Below are positions 17,382 through 25,512 of a stretch of 64,000 nucleotides of DNA, piece by piece. Position 1 is the stretch's first letter; every line of letters begins with the position of its first letter. The notes beneath the pieces were generated by a model. It worked only from the letters and a program-made list of their open reading frames with translations, was not told the DNA's origin and made no database searches. A program made the position numbers and the translations under genes. Source of the stretch: Meiothermus sp. Pnk-1 (GTDB lineage: Bacteria; Deinococcota; Deinococci; Deinococcales; Thermaceae); contig NZ_QKOB01000011.1 of the NCBI RefSeq assembly GCF_003226535.1, forward strand, positions 1 to 64,000, given 5' to 3'.

Positions 17382-17609
17382 ATGGTTGCCACCACCGTCA
17401 TTGCCGCCACCACCGTCAGTGGTGCCGTAACCCTGGCTTGGTCGGCGGCGGTAATTATTGCGCTGCTGGCCCTGCTGATCTCCAAGGAATTGGCCAGCGG
17501 GTCAGAGCATCCACGGGCCCGCTGGTATGCCAAAGTGAGCAGCGTTGGGGTGGTGCCCCTGATTTTTGCCCTGACCGGAATTGTGTGGGCCAAACTTCTC
17601 CTTCTATAG
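17382..17609 (+). CDS. Small two-span membrane protein
   Basis: The 75-residue protein has two hydrophobic stretches (about residues 14-33 and 50-74) joined by a short charged loop, SKELASGSEHPRARWYAK. GAGGAGTC directly before the ATG at 17382 decides this start; the open frame extends upstream to 17337 without support. I do not recognise a family. It leads a four-gene membrane cluster and ends 57 bp before the YdcF gene. Confidence 0.7.
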   Translation: MVATTVIAATTVSGAVTLAWSAAVIIALLALLISKELASGSEHPRARWYAKVSSVGVVPLIFALTGIVWAKLLLL

Positions 17610-17666
17610 AACTCCGGGTGTCCAAGTTGGCACGACGTGTGTCGTGCTTGTCCGTGGCAACGTCTT

Positions 17667-18305
17667 ATGATCGGTCGTGTCCCGCCCTCCTTGCGTATCC
17701 TGCTGATAGGATTGCTTCTCCTGGCAGCGCTGGGGCTGACCCGTCGCCTGTGGTTGCCTGAGGTTGCGGCCTGGCTAGAGATCCCCGAACCGTTGGCTTC
17801 AGCGGAGGGGTTACGTAACGATCCGCGAGCGGCCATCGTGCCCTTGGCGGGAGGGCGCGAGCGGGTGTTGTATGCGGCCGAGTTGTTTCGCCAGGGCTAC
17901 GGCCGCTGGTTTCTCGCCACCGACATGCCCCTCGATGTGCCGGGGATCCACGAGCGCTACGCCGATCTCGTAGCAAGAGAAGCAATCTGGCAGGGGGTAC
18001 CTCGCTCGGCTATTGTGTTGAGCGATCAGACCGCGCGCACCACCTACGAAGAGGCGCAGCAGGTCTTGGAGGTCGCCCGCTTTCGGGGGTGGCGCTCTGT
18101 GTTGGTCGTGACCTCGCCCTACCACACCCGCCGGGCTCGCTGGGTGTTCTCCGAGGTGTTTGGCTCGAGCGGTATCGCCTCACACGTGGTGGCGGCCCCT
18201 GAGAGGGGGTATACCCCTCAGAACTGGTGGCAGAGCACCGATGGCCTGCGCAATACCTGGAGCGAGTACCTCAAGTTGGGATTGCGGCTGTTGGGTTATG
18301 AATGA
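17667..18305 (+). CDS. YdcF/ElyC/SanA-family (DUF218) envelope protein
   Basis: The 212-residue protein has an N-terminal membrane anchor (LRILLIGLLLLAALGL) and then the DUF218 fold. Family elements are AAIVPLAGGRERVLYAAELFRQG, SAIVLSDQTARTTYEEAQ and VLVVTSPYHTRRARWVF. SanA/ElyC members affect envelope barrier function and lipid-carrier-linked precursors, but the chemistry is not settled. I chose the ATG at 17667 so that the anchor begins promptly; a GTG lies 10 codons earlier. It sits in the cluster with DUF1616 and a CPBP protease. Confidence 0.85.
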   Translation: MIGRVPPSLRILLIGLLLLAALGLTRRLWLPEVAAWLEIPEPLASAEGLRNDPRAAIVPLAGGRERVLYAAELFRQGYGRWFLATDMPLDVPGIHERYADLVAREAIWQGVPRSAIVLSDQTARTTYEEAQQVLEVARFRGWRSVLVVTSPYHTRRARWVFSEVFGSSGIASHVVAAPERGYTPQNWWQSTDGLRNTWSEYLKLGLRLLGYE

Positions 18306-18362
18306 GGGGTACGTTCGGCGGGAAACCGGTCAGATGAAAGGCGGAAGAACATGCAAGGCGGC

Positions 18363-18368
18363 TACACT
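18363..18368 (+). promoter_or_regulatory. Candidate -10 box (TACACT) for the DUF1616 gene
   Basis: TACACT ends exactly 6 nt before the ATG at 18375. This suggests an internal promoter and a leaderless start for the DUF1616-CPBP pair. Confidence 0.45.
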
Positions 18369-18374
18369 GGGTAC

Positions 18375-19172
18375 ATGAGGGGTAGAGGGGCGCACTGGGA
18401 TTTGCTGGGGGCTTTGATCCTGGCCCTGGCCATGAGCCTATGGCTGGTGTTTTGGCCGGGAGCGCAGAACCCGCTACGAATCCTGCTGGGCTTTCTGGTG
18501 GCGTTGGCGGTCCCCGGCTATACCCTGATGGTGGCGCTTTTCCCCAGGCGTTCGGATCTTGATACCGTCGAGCGCGTGGTGGTGAGTTTGGGGCTTGCGG
18601 TAGTGCCGGTGAGCCTGTTGGGGGTGATCCTCAGCAACACCTGGGGCATTCGCCCGGTACCTCTGGCGCTGGGGTTGAGCGTTTTTACCCTGTTGGTAGG
18701 GGGAATAGCCGTATACCGTCGCCGTCGGCTGCGCCGGGAGGACTGGTTCTACCCCCGCCTCTTTTGGTCGCCCCGCTGGTTGGGATGGGGGGTCGCGGCG
18801 GTCGCTTTGGTGTTCGCGTTGTCGCTCTTGCTCAGGCCTAGCGCGCCCCTTACCGAGTTTTACCTGGTGGGTCCGGCGGGTGGTTTCGAAGGTTATCCGC
18901 GGCAGGTGACTTCCGATGCGCCTGTGGGGGTGAGGGTGGGGGTGCGAAACCTGGAGGGCCGTTCGATGGCCTATGTGCTCCAGGTTCCTGGGATGGCTCC
19001 GCTCGAGCTGCCGCTCTTGGCGAATGGCCAGGTCTGGGAACAGACCCTTCAACTGCCCCCCCCGGCAAGGGGCGATGGGCGATTGCGCCTGGAGCTATAC
19101 CGGAAAGGGGAGAGCGAGCCTTACCGCGAGGTCTACTTGGTGTTAAAGCCCGGCGGGGAGGGAGCCCCTTGA
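18375..19172 (+). CDS. DUF1616 membrane protein
   Basis: The 265-residue protein has four predicted membrane segments in the first 150 residues, then an outside beta-rich domain. The tail contains EFYLVGPAGGFEGYPRQV and later VGVRVGVRNLEGRSMAYVLQV, the DUF1616 pattern of an Ig-like outer domain. DUF1616 proteins are best known from archaea and some bacteria near surface-glycan genes; the function is unknown. I chose the ATG at 18375 because of the TACACT box; an ATG 8 codons earlier (18351) is possible. The stop overlaps the start of the CPBP gene (TTGA). Confidence 0.8.
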   Translation: MRGRGAHWDLLGALILALAMSLWLVFWPGAQNPLRILLGFLVALAVPGYTLMVALFPRRSDLDTVERVVVSLGLAVVPVSLLGVILSNTWGIRPVPLALGLSVFTLLVGGIAVYRRRRLRREDWFYPRLFWSPRWLGWGVAAVALVFALSLLLRPSAPLTEFYLVGPAGGFEGYPRQVTSDAPVGVRVGVRNLEGRSMAYVLQVPGMAPLELPLLANGQVWEQTLQLPPPARGDGRLRLELYRKGESEPYREVYLVLKPGGEGAP

Positions 19173-19942
19173 ACCGCTCTCGAGCTCGGGAATTTTTTGG
19201 TGGCACCGGGATGATCTGGCTGTACTTGGGGATTTTGCTAGCCGCTGAGGGGTTGGTGGCAGGGGCTTATCCGGCGGGGTTGGCTTTGCACCTGGCGCTC
19301 GCGCTGGCCTTACTCGTCCACGCGGCGTTTGCCAGGGAGGCCCTGGGGCGTTTGTACGCGGCCTTGGCATTGGCTCCGCTGGTACGGGTGGTCTCGCTTT
19401 CGATCCCGGCGGGGCTGGTAGGTCCGACGACCCAGTACGCCGTGGTGGGTCTCCCGCTCATCCTGGCGAGTTTGATAGCAGCCCGGCAGCTGGGGTACAC
19501 CTGGGGGGAGGTGGGGCTGAGCCTGCGGGGGATCTGGGGGCAAATCCCGCTAGCGGCTCTGGGGCCGCTCCTGGGTTGGCTCGAGCGCCAGATCATCCAA
19601 CCGGCCCCGCTGGCGGCCAGCCTCGAGCTGAGCACCCTGATCTGGCCGGTCCTGAGCCTGATCCTATTTACTGGCTTGAGCGAAGAGCTGCTCTTTCGCG
19701 GCCTGATGCAACGGGCCGCCGTCGGGGCCCTTGGTCCGGCGCAGGGGATCTTGTACGTGGCCTTGGTGTTCGGGACTTTGCACCTTGGCTGGCACTCTTT
19801 CCCCGAGGTCTTGTTCGCTATGGCGGTGGGATTGGCGCTTGGCTGGATCGTCTACCGCACGGGCTCGATTTTGGGGGCGGTCTTGGCGCACGGCGTGGCC
19901 AACGTCTTTTTGTTTATCGTGCTGCCGGTGCTGGCGCAGTGA
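19169..19942 (+). CDS. CPBP-family intramembrane metalloprotease
   Basis: The 257-residue protein has about seven to eight membrane segments and the three CPBP/ABI motifs: EELLFRG (Glu172-173, Arg177), VFGTLHLGWH, and AHGVANVF. These form the Glu/His site of Rce1-like proteases. Bacterial members act in protein processing or bacteriocin immunity. Translation probably starts at a TTG that overlaps the upstream stop (TTGA), so the two are coupled; an ATG at 19211 is the alternative. It converges with the peptide transporter operon. Confidence 0.87.
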   Translation: MNRSRAREFFGGTGMIWLYLGILLAAEGLVAGAYPAGLALHLALALALLVHAAFAREALGRLYAALALAPLVRVVSLSIPAGLVGPTTQYAVVGLPLILASLIAARQLGYTWGEVGLSLRGIWGQIPLAALGPLLGWLERQIIQPAPLAASLELSTLIWPVLSLILFTGLSEELLFRGLMQRAAVGALGPAQGILYVALVFGTLHLGWHSFPEVLFAMAVGLALGWIVYRTGSILGAVLAHGVANVFLFIVLPVLAQ

Positions 19943-19959
19943 GCCTGCGCCAAACCTGC

Positions 19960-21006
19960 TCACTGCGCCTCCCGGGGGTCGAGGGCGTCGCGTAAGGCAT
20001 CTCCCAGCAGGTTCCAACCTAACCCGAAGAGAATAATGGTCATGGCCGGGAAAAAGGAGACGTACCAGTAAGCAAACGGTTGCCCCGGCGGTCCCTGAAT
20101 CCAGGCCCGGGCTGCGCTCACGATCTGCCCCCAGTCGGCGTACCCCGGCGGAAGCCCGATGCCCAAAAACGACAACGCCGCCGCCGACAGCGGTACCGAG
20201 CCCAGGTCCAGCACCACCACCGCGGTCAGAGCGGTGAGGGCGTTGGGCAGCACGTGGCGGAAAATGATGCGCCAGTCGGTGGCTCCGATGGCTTTTGCCC
20301 CGTCTACAAACTCGAGCGCGCGCACCTTGAGCACCTCGGCCCGCAAGAGCCGGGCGTACCCGGCCCAACCCACCACCACGAAGGCCAGGATCACGTTGCC
20401 GAGGCTTTTCCCCAAGAGCGAGGTGATGACGATGATCAGCACCAGGCTGGGAAAGGCGAAGATGATATCGATGATGCGCTGGATGAGGTTGTCCACCCAG
20501 CCCCCGAAGTAGCCCGATATGGCCCCCAGCGCCAAGCCGATCAACAGCTGCAAGAACACCACCGAGAGGGAGAGGGTGAAGGCGGTGCGGGTACCCCACA
20601 CGAGGCCGTACCAGATGTCGTAGCCGTTGGAGGTTCCCATCAAGGGGCGTACCTCCCCCACGTCGCTTTGCACGGGTTTTAGCGGGGGCGAGGGCTGGGC
20701 CTGGAAGTTGATGCGGGCGGTCATGTAGCAGCTTTGTGGGGGGGTTAGCAGGGCTTTCCAGAAAACCCCCCCGAAGATGTCGTAGACCTGCCGGCTTTCC
20801 CTGGCTCCCAGGTCGCGCAGGCAGTTGTTGCCCACCTTGGGCGGTGGGGCTAAAAGCGGGGCGAACGCCGCAATAAAAATAAACATCACCACCAGCAATA
20901 GCCCGAATACCGCCAGGCGGTTGCGACGGAAACGGCGCATGGCCCGCGAGTTCCACCACCGGCTGCGCGCAGGAAGAGCCGGAGAAGTGCCCTGGAGAGC
21001 GGCCAT
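19960..21006 (-). CDS. Peptide/nickel-type ABC transporter permease, DppC/OppC family
   Basis: The 348-residue inner-membrane protein has an N-terminal segment (about 30-56), an unusually long first outside loop with two Cys (NNCLRDLG, PQSCYMTAR), then five membrane segments. The EAA loop reads DGAKAIGATDWRIIFRHVLPN and would contact the ATPase. The ATG at 21006 is 1 nt past the stop of the upstream permease, so I prefer it to the TTG at 21015. It is the third gene of the transporter operon. Confidence 0.92.
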   Translation of the reverse strand: MAALQGTSPALPARSRWWNSRAMRRFRRNRLAVFGLLLVVMFIFIAAFAPLLAPPPKVGNNCLRDLGARESRQVYDIFGGVFWKALLTPPQSCYMTARINFQAQPSPPLKPVQSDVGEVRPLMGTSNGYDIWYGLVWGTRTAFTLSLSVVFLQLLIGLALGAISGYFGGWVDNLIQRIIDIIFAFPSLVLIIVITSLLGKSLGNVILAFVVVGWAGYARLLRAEVLKVRALEFVDGAKAIGATDWRIIFRHVLPNALTALTAVVVLDLGSVPLSAAALSFLGIGLPPGYADWGQIVSAARAWIQGPPGQPFAYWYVSFFPAMTIILFGLGWNLLGDALRDALDPREAQ

Positions 21007-21007
21007 G

Positions 21008-22036
21008 TCAGTCAAACCTCACACGGGGGTCGATGAAAGCGTATAGCACGTCCACCAGCAGGCTGGCCACCACTACGATGACCCCGGCCAGCAGGGCAAA
21101 GCCTAAAAGCCCCGGCACGTCGAACTTGCTCGCTGCGTCCACCCCCCAAGAGCCGATGCCAGGGAGGCCAAAGATGCTCTCGGTGATGATGGCCCCTTGC
21201 AAGAGGCCGATTACGGTGTAGCCGCCCAGGGTGACGACCGGGATTAGCCCGTTGCGCCGGGCGTGTTTTAGGTTCACCACCCGTTCGGGCAGGCCCTTGG
21301 CCCGCGCGGTGCGCACGTAGTCTTGCGAGAGCACCTCGAGCATCGCCCCCCGCGTCACCTTGATGAGGGTGGCGGTGGAGATGGTGGCCAGGGTGATGAC
21401 CGGCAGCAAAAGGTGGTGCAGCACGTCCCAAAACACCCCCCAGTTCCCGGCCAGTAGCGCGTCGATGCTGAGCAGCCCGGTGACCCGGGGAACCGGGTGG
21501 ATGAGCAGGGCCACCTGGGTCTCGGAGGAGATGAGGCCGGGCCCTGGGGCAATGCCGAGGGCCCCGTAAAACACCACCAGCAACAGGATCCCTAGCACAA
21601 AGGTGGGGATGTTATAGGTGATCACCGCAAAGACCCGGGCAAACTGGTCGATCCACTGGTTTTTGTGTAGACCGGCCAAAGTGCCCAGCCACACCCCGAA
21701 GCCCAGGATGGGCAGCAAAGCGTAAAGGGTCAGCTCGAGGGTGGCCGGGAAGCGCTCGGCGATGGTCTCGGCGACCGGCTTGTTGGAGGCCTTGGAGAAG
21801 CCCAAATTTCCCCGCACCGCCTCTTTCAGCCAGCTCCAGTACTGTACCAAGAAGGGCTGGTCGAGCCCCTTGTCGCGGATGATCTTGTCGAGGTTTCGTA
21901 ACTGCTGCTCGCTGGTTACGTAGGCTGCTGCCCGCTCGGCGGGGGTCAGGAATTGCAACAATCCCACGATCACCAAGGTGAGGGCCAAAAGCACCAGCGG
22001 GAGGACGGCCAGGCGCCGAAGGATAAACGCGAACAT
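21008..22036 (-). CDS. Peptide/nickel-type ABC transporter permease, DppB/OppB family
   Basis: The 342-residue protein has six membrane segments and the BPD_transp_1 fold. The start FILRRLAVLPLVLLALTLVI is typical of OppB. The EAA loop reads ARAKGLPERVVNLKHARRNG. AAGGGAG precedes the ATG. It pairs with the OppC-type subunit downstream and the binding protein 61 bp upstream. No OppD/OppF ATPase follows; the operon ends convergently at 19960. Confidence 0.93.
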   Translation of the reverse strand: MFAFILRRLAVLPLVLLALTLVIVGLLQFLTPAERAAAYVTSEQQLRNLDKIIRDKGLDQPFLVQYWSWLKEAVRGNLGFSKASNKPVAETIAERFPATLELTLYALLPILGFGVWLGTLAGLHKNQWIDQFARVFAVITYNIPTFVLGILLLVVFYGALGIAPGPGLISSETQVALLIHPVPRVTGLLSIDALLAGNWGVFWDVLHHLLLPVITLATISTATLIKVTRGAMLEVLSQDYVRTARAKGLPERVVNLKHARRNGLIPVVTLGGYTVIGLLQGAIITESIFGLPGIGSWGVDAASKFDVPGLLGFALLAGVIVVVASLLVDVLYAFIDPRVRFD

Positions 22037-22097
22037 TCTCCCTTTTCCGAATTGGCCCCGCGCTCACCCCAGACGGCGGCGCGGGGCCAGGGGGCGT

Positions 22098-23822
22098 CTA
22101 CAGACCCGAGCCTTTGCTGAGGTTCTTCCAGGGGGAGAGGGTGATACCAGAGAACATGGTGTTGGCGTTCTCCTCCAGCCCCTTGATCTTGTCGCTGTAG
22201 ACCACGAAGCCCAGCCCGGCGGGCACGTTGATGTAGGGGGCCAGCTCGTAGGCCCGGTTGCCGACCTGGCTGTACAGGGCCTTGCGCTTGGCGGGGTCGG
22301 TGGTCTGGCGGGCCTGCTCGAGCAGGCTATCCATCAAGTTGTCCTTGAAGTTGCTGCGGGGGAAGTAGTAGCCGTTGGAGCTGTAGAAGGTGTAGAGGAA
22401 GTTGTCCGGGTCAGCGTAGTCGGGGACCCAGCCGATGATGATCATGGCCTCTTTGCCTTGCTGCGAGCTCTTGAGAAATTCCGACCAGGGCTTGGCGGTG
22501 AGGTTGACCTTGAACTTGGGGTTGAGCTTTTCGATGTTGGTCTTGAGGATTTCCATCGCGGTCTGCGCCGCAACCGAGTTAGCCCGGTAGCTGGCGTTCA
22601 GCACGAAGCCGTTTTGCCACAGTTGGCCGCCGAAAGCCTTCTTGAAGTAAGCGGCGGCCAGCTTGGGATCGTAGCTGTAGGTCTTGACGTTGGGGTCGTA
22701 GCCGAAGAAGCTCTCCGGCAGCAGCATGGTGCGTTTGATGCCCTTGCCGAGCTGGACTTCCTTGATGTAGCGGTCGTAGTCAAAGGAGTAGGCGAAGCCC
22801 TTGCGCACGTTCACGTCGGCGAAGAAGTTGGCGGGGATCCCGTTGCCATCCAGCTTGCCCGAACCCAAAATGGCCGGGTCTTTGATGTTCTCGTTCATGA
22901 AGATGGCGGTGGCGGAGTTGTTGGTGATCCCGTCGTAAACCTTCAGGCCAGGGGTACCCTGCACCTGCGACAGCGAGGAGCGCGGACCGATGCTGGCGAT
23001 GTCGGCATCGCCCTTCTTGAGGGCCTCGATGCGGGTGGCCTGCTCCTTGACCAGCTGCCAGACCACGTTCTCGATCTTGGGCTTGCCCCCCCAGTAGCCG
23101 TCGAAGGCCTTGAGCACCACGCTGTTGGCCTCGCGGCGGACCAGCTGGTAAGCCCCGGTGCCGGAGGGCTTCTTGGAGAGTTCGGAGTCGGTGAGGTCCT
23201 TGCCGATCCATTCCTTCCAGGTGGCCTCGGTACCGTCCCACTCGCCCAAGCTGATCGCCCACTTCTTGTCCACGATGGACATGTTGCTAGCGGCCAGCTT
23301 GTAAAGCAGGGCCGGATCCCGCTTGGGCAGGGTCAGCACCAGCTGGCCCTGGGCGTTGCACTTCACCCCGTTGGCGATTTTGGCAAAGGTGATGCTCTTG
23401 TCATCCGCGGCGTTTGCCGAGGTGCCCAGGATCGCCTCCGCTAGGTACCAGTTGCCCGAGTCGGAGTTGTTGGTGACCAGGTTGCGCCGCAGGGTGTACT
23501 CGGCGTCGGCGCAGGTAAAGGGGTTGCCGCTATGGAACTTGACGTTTTGCCGCAGGGTGAAGGTGTAGGTTCTGCCGTCGCCGGAGACGGTCCAGGAGGT
23601 AGCCAGCAAGGGGGCCAGATCGGAAGCGCTCTTGCCCTTGTAGGTGACCAGGGTTTCGTAGATATTTTCGATGAACTCGTACGAGGCGGTGTCGTAAGCC
23701 TGGGCTGGATCCAGGGTGGGAATGTCGGCGTCCTCCATGATCACCAGGGTGTTGGCTGGGGTGGCCGCTAGGGCCAGGCCCAACCCCAACGCCATAGCCG
23801 CAGCAAGCAAGGGTTTTTTCAT
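22098..23822 (-). CDS. ABC transporter substrate-binding protein, family 5 (peptide type)
   Basis: The 574-residue secreted protein captures peptides or other oligomers for the two permeases. It has a Sec signal ([18 protein letters not shown]) without a lipobox Cys. The family 5 pattern follows: [35 protein letters not shown], and a C-terminal [25 protein letters not shown] lies 7 nt before the ATG. Transcription probably starts near 23970, with an attenuator-like hairpin in the leader at 23854-23873. Confidence 0.93.
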   Translation of the reverse strand: MKKPLLAAAMALGLGLALAATPANTLVIMEDADIPTLDPAQAYDTASYEFIENIYETLVTYKGKSASDLAPLLATSWTVSGDGRTYTFTLRQNVKFHSGNPFTCADAEYTLRRNLVTNNSDSGNWYLAEAILGTSANAADDKSITFAKIANGVKCNAQGQLVLTLPKRDPALLYKLAASNMSIVDKKWAISLGEWDGTEATWKEWIGKDLTDSELSKKPSGTGAYQLVRREANSVVLKAFDGYWGGKPKIENVVWQLVKEQATRIEALKKGDADIASIGPRSSLSQVQGTPGLKVYDGITNNSATAIFMNENIKDPAILGSGKLDGNGIPANFFADVNVRKGFAYSFDYDRYIKEVQLGKGIKRTMLLPESFFGYDPNVKTYSYDPKLAAAYFKKAFGGQLWQNGFVLNASYRANSVAAQTAMEILKTNIEKLNPKFKVNLTAKPWSEFLKSSQQGKEAMIIIGWVPDYADPDNFLYTFYSSNGYYFPRSNFKDNLMDSLLEQARQTTDPAKRKALYSQVGNRAYELAPYINVPAGLGFVVYSDKIKGLEENANTMFSGITLSPWKNLSKGSGL

Positions 23823-23853
23823 CGTGACCTCCCTCGAGTGGAAACAAGCAAAA

Positions 23854-23873
23854 CTCGAGCCCGGGGGCTCGAG
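23854..23873 (-). terminator. Terminator-like hairpin in the leader of the peptide transporter operon
   Basis: Read on the minus strand, CTCGAGCCC pairs with GGGCTCGAG around a 2-nt centre, followed by TTTTGCTTGTTT. This is the form of an intrinsic terminator. It lies about 30 nt before the ATG of the binding-protein gene, so it may attenuate transcription of the operon. Confidence 0.55.
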
Positions 23874-23976
23874 CGGTTGCCGGACCGACTCTCCGCGCCG
23901 TTAGGCAGTGCAGATACGGGTATGCGGAGCCGACGGGTTGAAGCAACCAGGGTGTATTGGCTTCCACTACACAGTG

Positions 23977-24005
23977 AATCTAGCGCATAGCCAAGGCTTA
24001 CGCAA
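23977..24005 (-). promoter_or_regulatory. Promoter of the peptide transporter operon
   Basis: On the minus strand, TTGCGT (24005-24000) and TAGATT (23982-23977) are separated by 17 nt, a good sigma-70-type match. The perfect hairpin GGCTTACGCAAGCC (23995-24008) covers the -35 box and could be an operator. The start site would be near 23970, giving a leader of about 150 nt. Confidence 0.55.
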
Positions 24006-24013
24006 GCCGTCGG

Positions 24014-24280
24014 AGGGGCATCCACCGATAGGTGGATACAAAACGCCCCTGCGCTACGGGCAGCCTGGGCCGATGGAGCAACGCCCGCAGCTGAAGCTGC
24101 GGACCATGAGAAATCCTCTTGCCCTCGGCGGAGCGCTACCCCGCCACCCCGGACGGGTTTGTATCGCGGCAGCGCCCACCGCTTGGGAGCATCGGGCTTG
24201 CCTTATGTGGTGCGCAAGACGCGATGCTCCACGCGGTGGATCATCCTCTCGCGCATCCTGCGTCTGGCGTACGGCGCGAG
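24014..24280. repeat. Array of stem-loops; possible structured RNA or mobile-element remnant
   Basis: Successive inverted repeats fill this gap. ATCCACC/GGTGGAT (24020-24037) sits inside AGGGGC/GCCCCT (24014-24050). CCGCAGCT/AGCTGCGG lies at 24085-24102. A long imperfect hairpin spans 24176-24239 (CCACCGC/GCGGTGG, then GGAGCATCG/CGATGCTCC, then CTTGC/GCAAG). CTCGCGC/GCGCGAG lies at 24248-24280. No known RNA class is recognised, and no open frame here looks real. Confidence 0.55.
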
Positions 24281-24290
24281 GCGTGGGATG

Positions 24291-24932
24291 TTAGTTTTTC
24301 AGCGCCCAGCGCACATCCTCGACCATCCGCTGGGTCTCGGCAGGTTTGCCGTTGCCGTAGATGAGCCGTAGGGTTCCCTTAGGATCGATCAGGTAGGTGC
24401 TGGCGGTGTGGTCGACGTTGTACTGTTTAGCCGACTTGATCTCGCTCTTCTGATAGAAAACCCCGTATGATTTGGCCACCTCGGCGATTTGTTGGGGGGC
24501 CCCGGTGAGCCCGATAAAGCTCGCATCGAAGAAGGTCACGTACTTGTCGAGCACCTCTGGGGTGTCGCGATCGGGATCCACGGAGATAAAGACCACCTGT
24601 ACCCGGCGGCGCTCCTCGGGGGTGAGGGCCTGGTAGACCTTTTTCAGCTCGAGCAGGGTTGTGGGGCAGACATCCGGGCAGTTGACGAAGCCAAAAAAGA
24701 TGAGCACCACCTTGCCCCGTTGCGAGGAGAGCCGAAAGGGCTTTCCCTTGTTGTCCGTGAGGGTAAAGTCATAGGCTGCCCGAGGGCTCAAGAGCGGGGT
24801 TCCGTAAGGCTGATAGGGGTTGGCAAAGCGGGTATACGCCAGATAGCCCAAGCCGCCCAGCAGCAGCACCAGCAGCCCCGGCAGCCATATATTGCGCCGA
24901 CGGGCCGGAGGCAAGGGGGTAGGTTCAGCCAT
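24291..24932 (-). CDS. SCO1/SenC-family copper chaperone
   Basis: The 213-residue protein has one N-terminal membrane anchor (about residues 15-33) and an outside thioredoxin fold. The copper-binding CPDVC pair is Cys85 and Cys89, and the distal His is in YNVDHTAS. SCO proteins deliver copper to the Cu-A site of cytochrome oxidase. The start at 24932 has TATGGT ending 6 nt before it and no Shine-Dalgarno site, so a leaderless mRNA is likely. It is divergent from a small membrane protein that may work with it. Confidence 0.92.
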   Translation of the reverse strand: MAEPTPLPPARRRNIWLPGLLVLLLGGLGYLAYTRFANPYQPYGTPLLSPRAAYDFTLTDNKGKPFRLSSQRGKVVLIFFGFVNCPDVCPTTLLELKKVYQALTPEERRRVQVVFISVDPDRDTPEVLDKYVTFFDASFIGLTGAPQQIAEVAKSYGVFYQKSEIKSAKQYNVDHTASTYLIDPKGTLRLIYGNGKPAETQRMVEDVRWALKN

Positions 24933-24938
24933 ACGAAC

Positions 24939-24944
24939 ACCATA
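24939..24944 (-). promoter_or_regulatory. Candidate -10 box (TATGGT) for the SCO1 gene
   Basis: The hexamer on the minus strand ends exactly 6 nt before the ATG at 24932. No -35 box is evident. Confidence 0.45.
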
Positions 24945-25015
24945 ACAGAGTCCAGGGGGAGGAATGTCACCCTCGGAGGCTTCTTCAGCGGGGTTTCGGC
25001 ATAGACTAAACCGGT

Positions 25016-25492
25016 ATGCGGCGGGGTATGGAGGTACGCTGGGCGGCATTCTTGCTAGCCCTCCCTTTTTTTCTGCAGCTGCTGGGGTTTGGCGACACAC
25101 CGCTAGGGGGTGGGCTTTGCGGAGAGCTGTTCCGTAGCCGGGAGACCCCCTTGGCCTTCCAGGGAGCGGGCTTCTGGTACGCCCTCGCTTTCATGATGCT
25201 CCTGCTGGGACAGCTCGGGTACGCGGGGCTGCTGGTGTTAGCGGGGTTCCTCGAGCTTCCCTCCCCTTGGCTGCGCGGCGTTTACCGGCTCGGCGCATAC
25301 TACGCGGCTGGGATGGCTCTGCTGTTCTTTGGGACCCGCACCACCGGCCTGCCGGTCCCGGCCCCGCAGGGTTGGGTTCTGGGCGACGCGGCCCGGATAG
25401 ACTTCTTGGGCTTGCTGGGGGTAGGGCTCACCCTAGCGGGCGGAGTCCTGCTGTGGGGCCTCTCACGGCACAACACCCCACAACCATCGTGA
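25016..25492 (+). CDS. Four-span membrane protein of unknown function
   Basis: The 158-residue protein has about four hydrophobic segments (residues 8-25, 50-75, 90-108, 128-146). Between the first two lies GDTPLGGGLCGELFRSRET with a single Cys. No family is recognised. It starts 83 bp from the divergent SCO1 gene and ends 20 bp before mazG. A link to respiratory-chain assembly is possible only by position. TAGACT lies 8 nt before the ATG. Confidence 0.75.
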   Translation: MRRGMEVRWAAFLLALPFFLQLLGFGDTPLGGGLCGELFRSRETPLAFQGAGFWYALAFMMLLLGQLGYAGLLVLAGFLELPSPWLRGVYRLGAYYAAGMALLFFGTRTTGLPVPAPQGWVLGDAARIDFLGLLGVGLTLAGGVLLWGLSRHNTPQPS

Positions 25493-25500
25493 AAAAGGGC

Positions 25501-25506
25501 TAATCT
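25501..25506 (+). promoter_or_regulatory. Candidate -10 box (TAATCT) for mazG
   Basis: TAATCT begins 8 nt after the upstream stop codon and ends exactly 6 nt before the mazG ATG, with no Shine-Dalgarno site. This points to a separate leaderless promoter. Confidence 0.5.
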
Positions 25507-25512
25507 GATCCT

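Noticed and set aside
21978-23444. 488-codon plus-strand frame opposite the peptide-binding protein
   Set aside because: The minus-strand binding protein has a signal peptide and family motifs; the plus-strand frame is Val/Leu/Gly-rich antisense coding.
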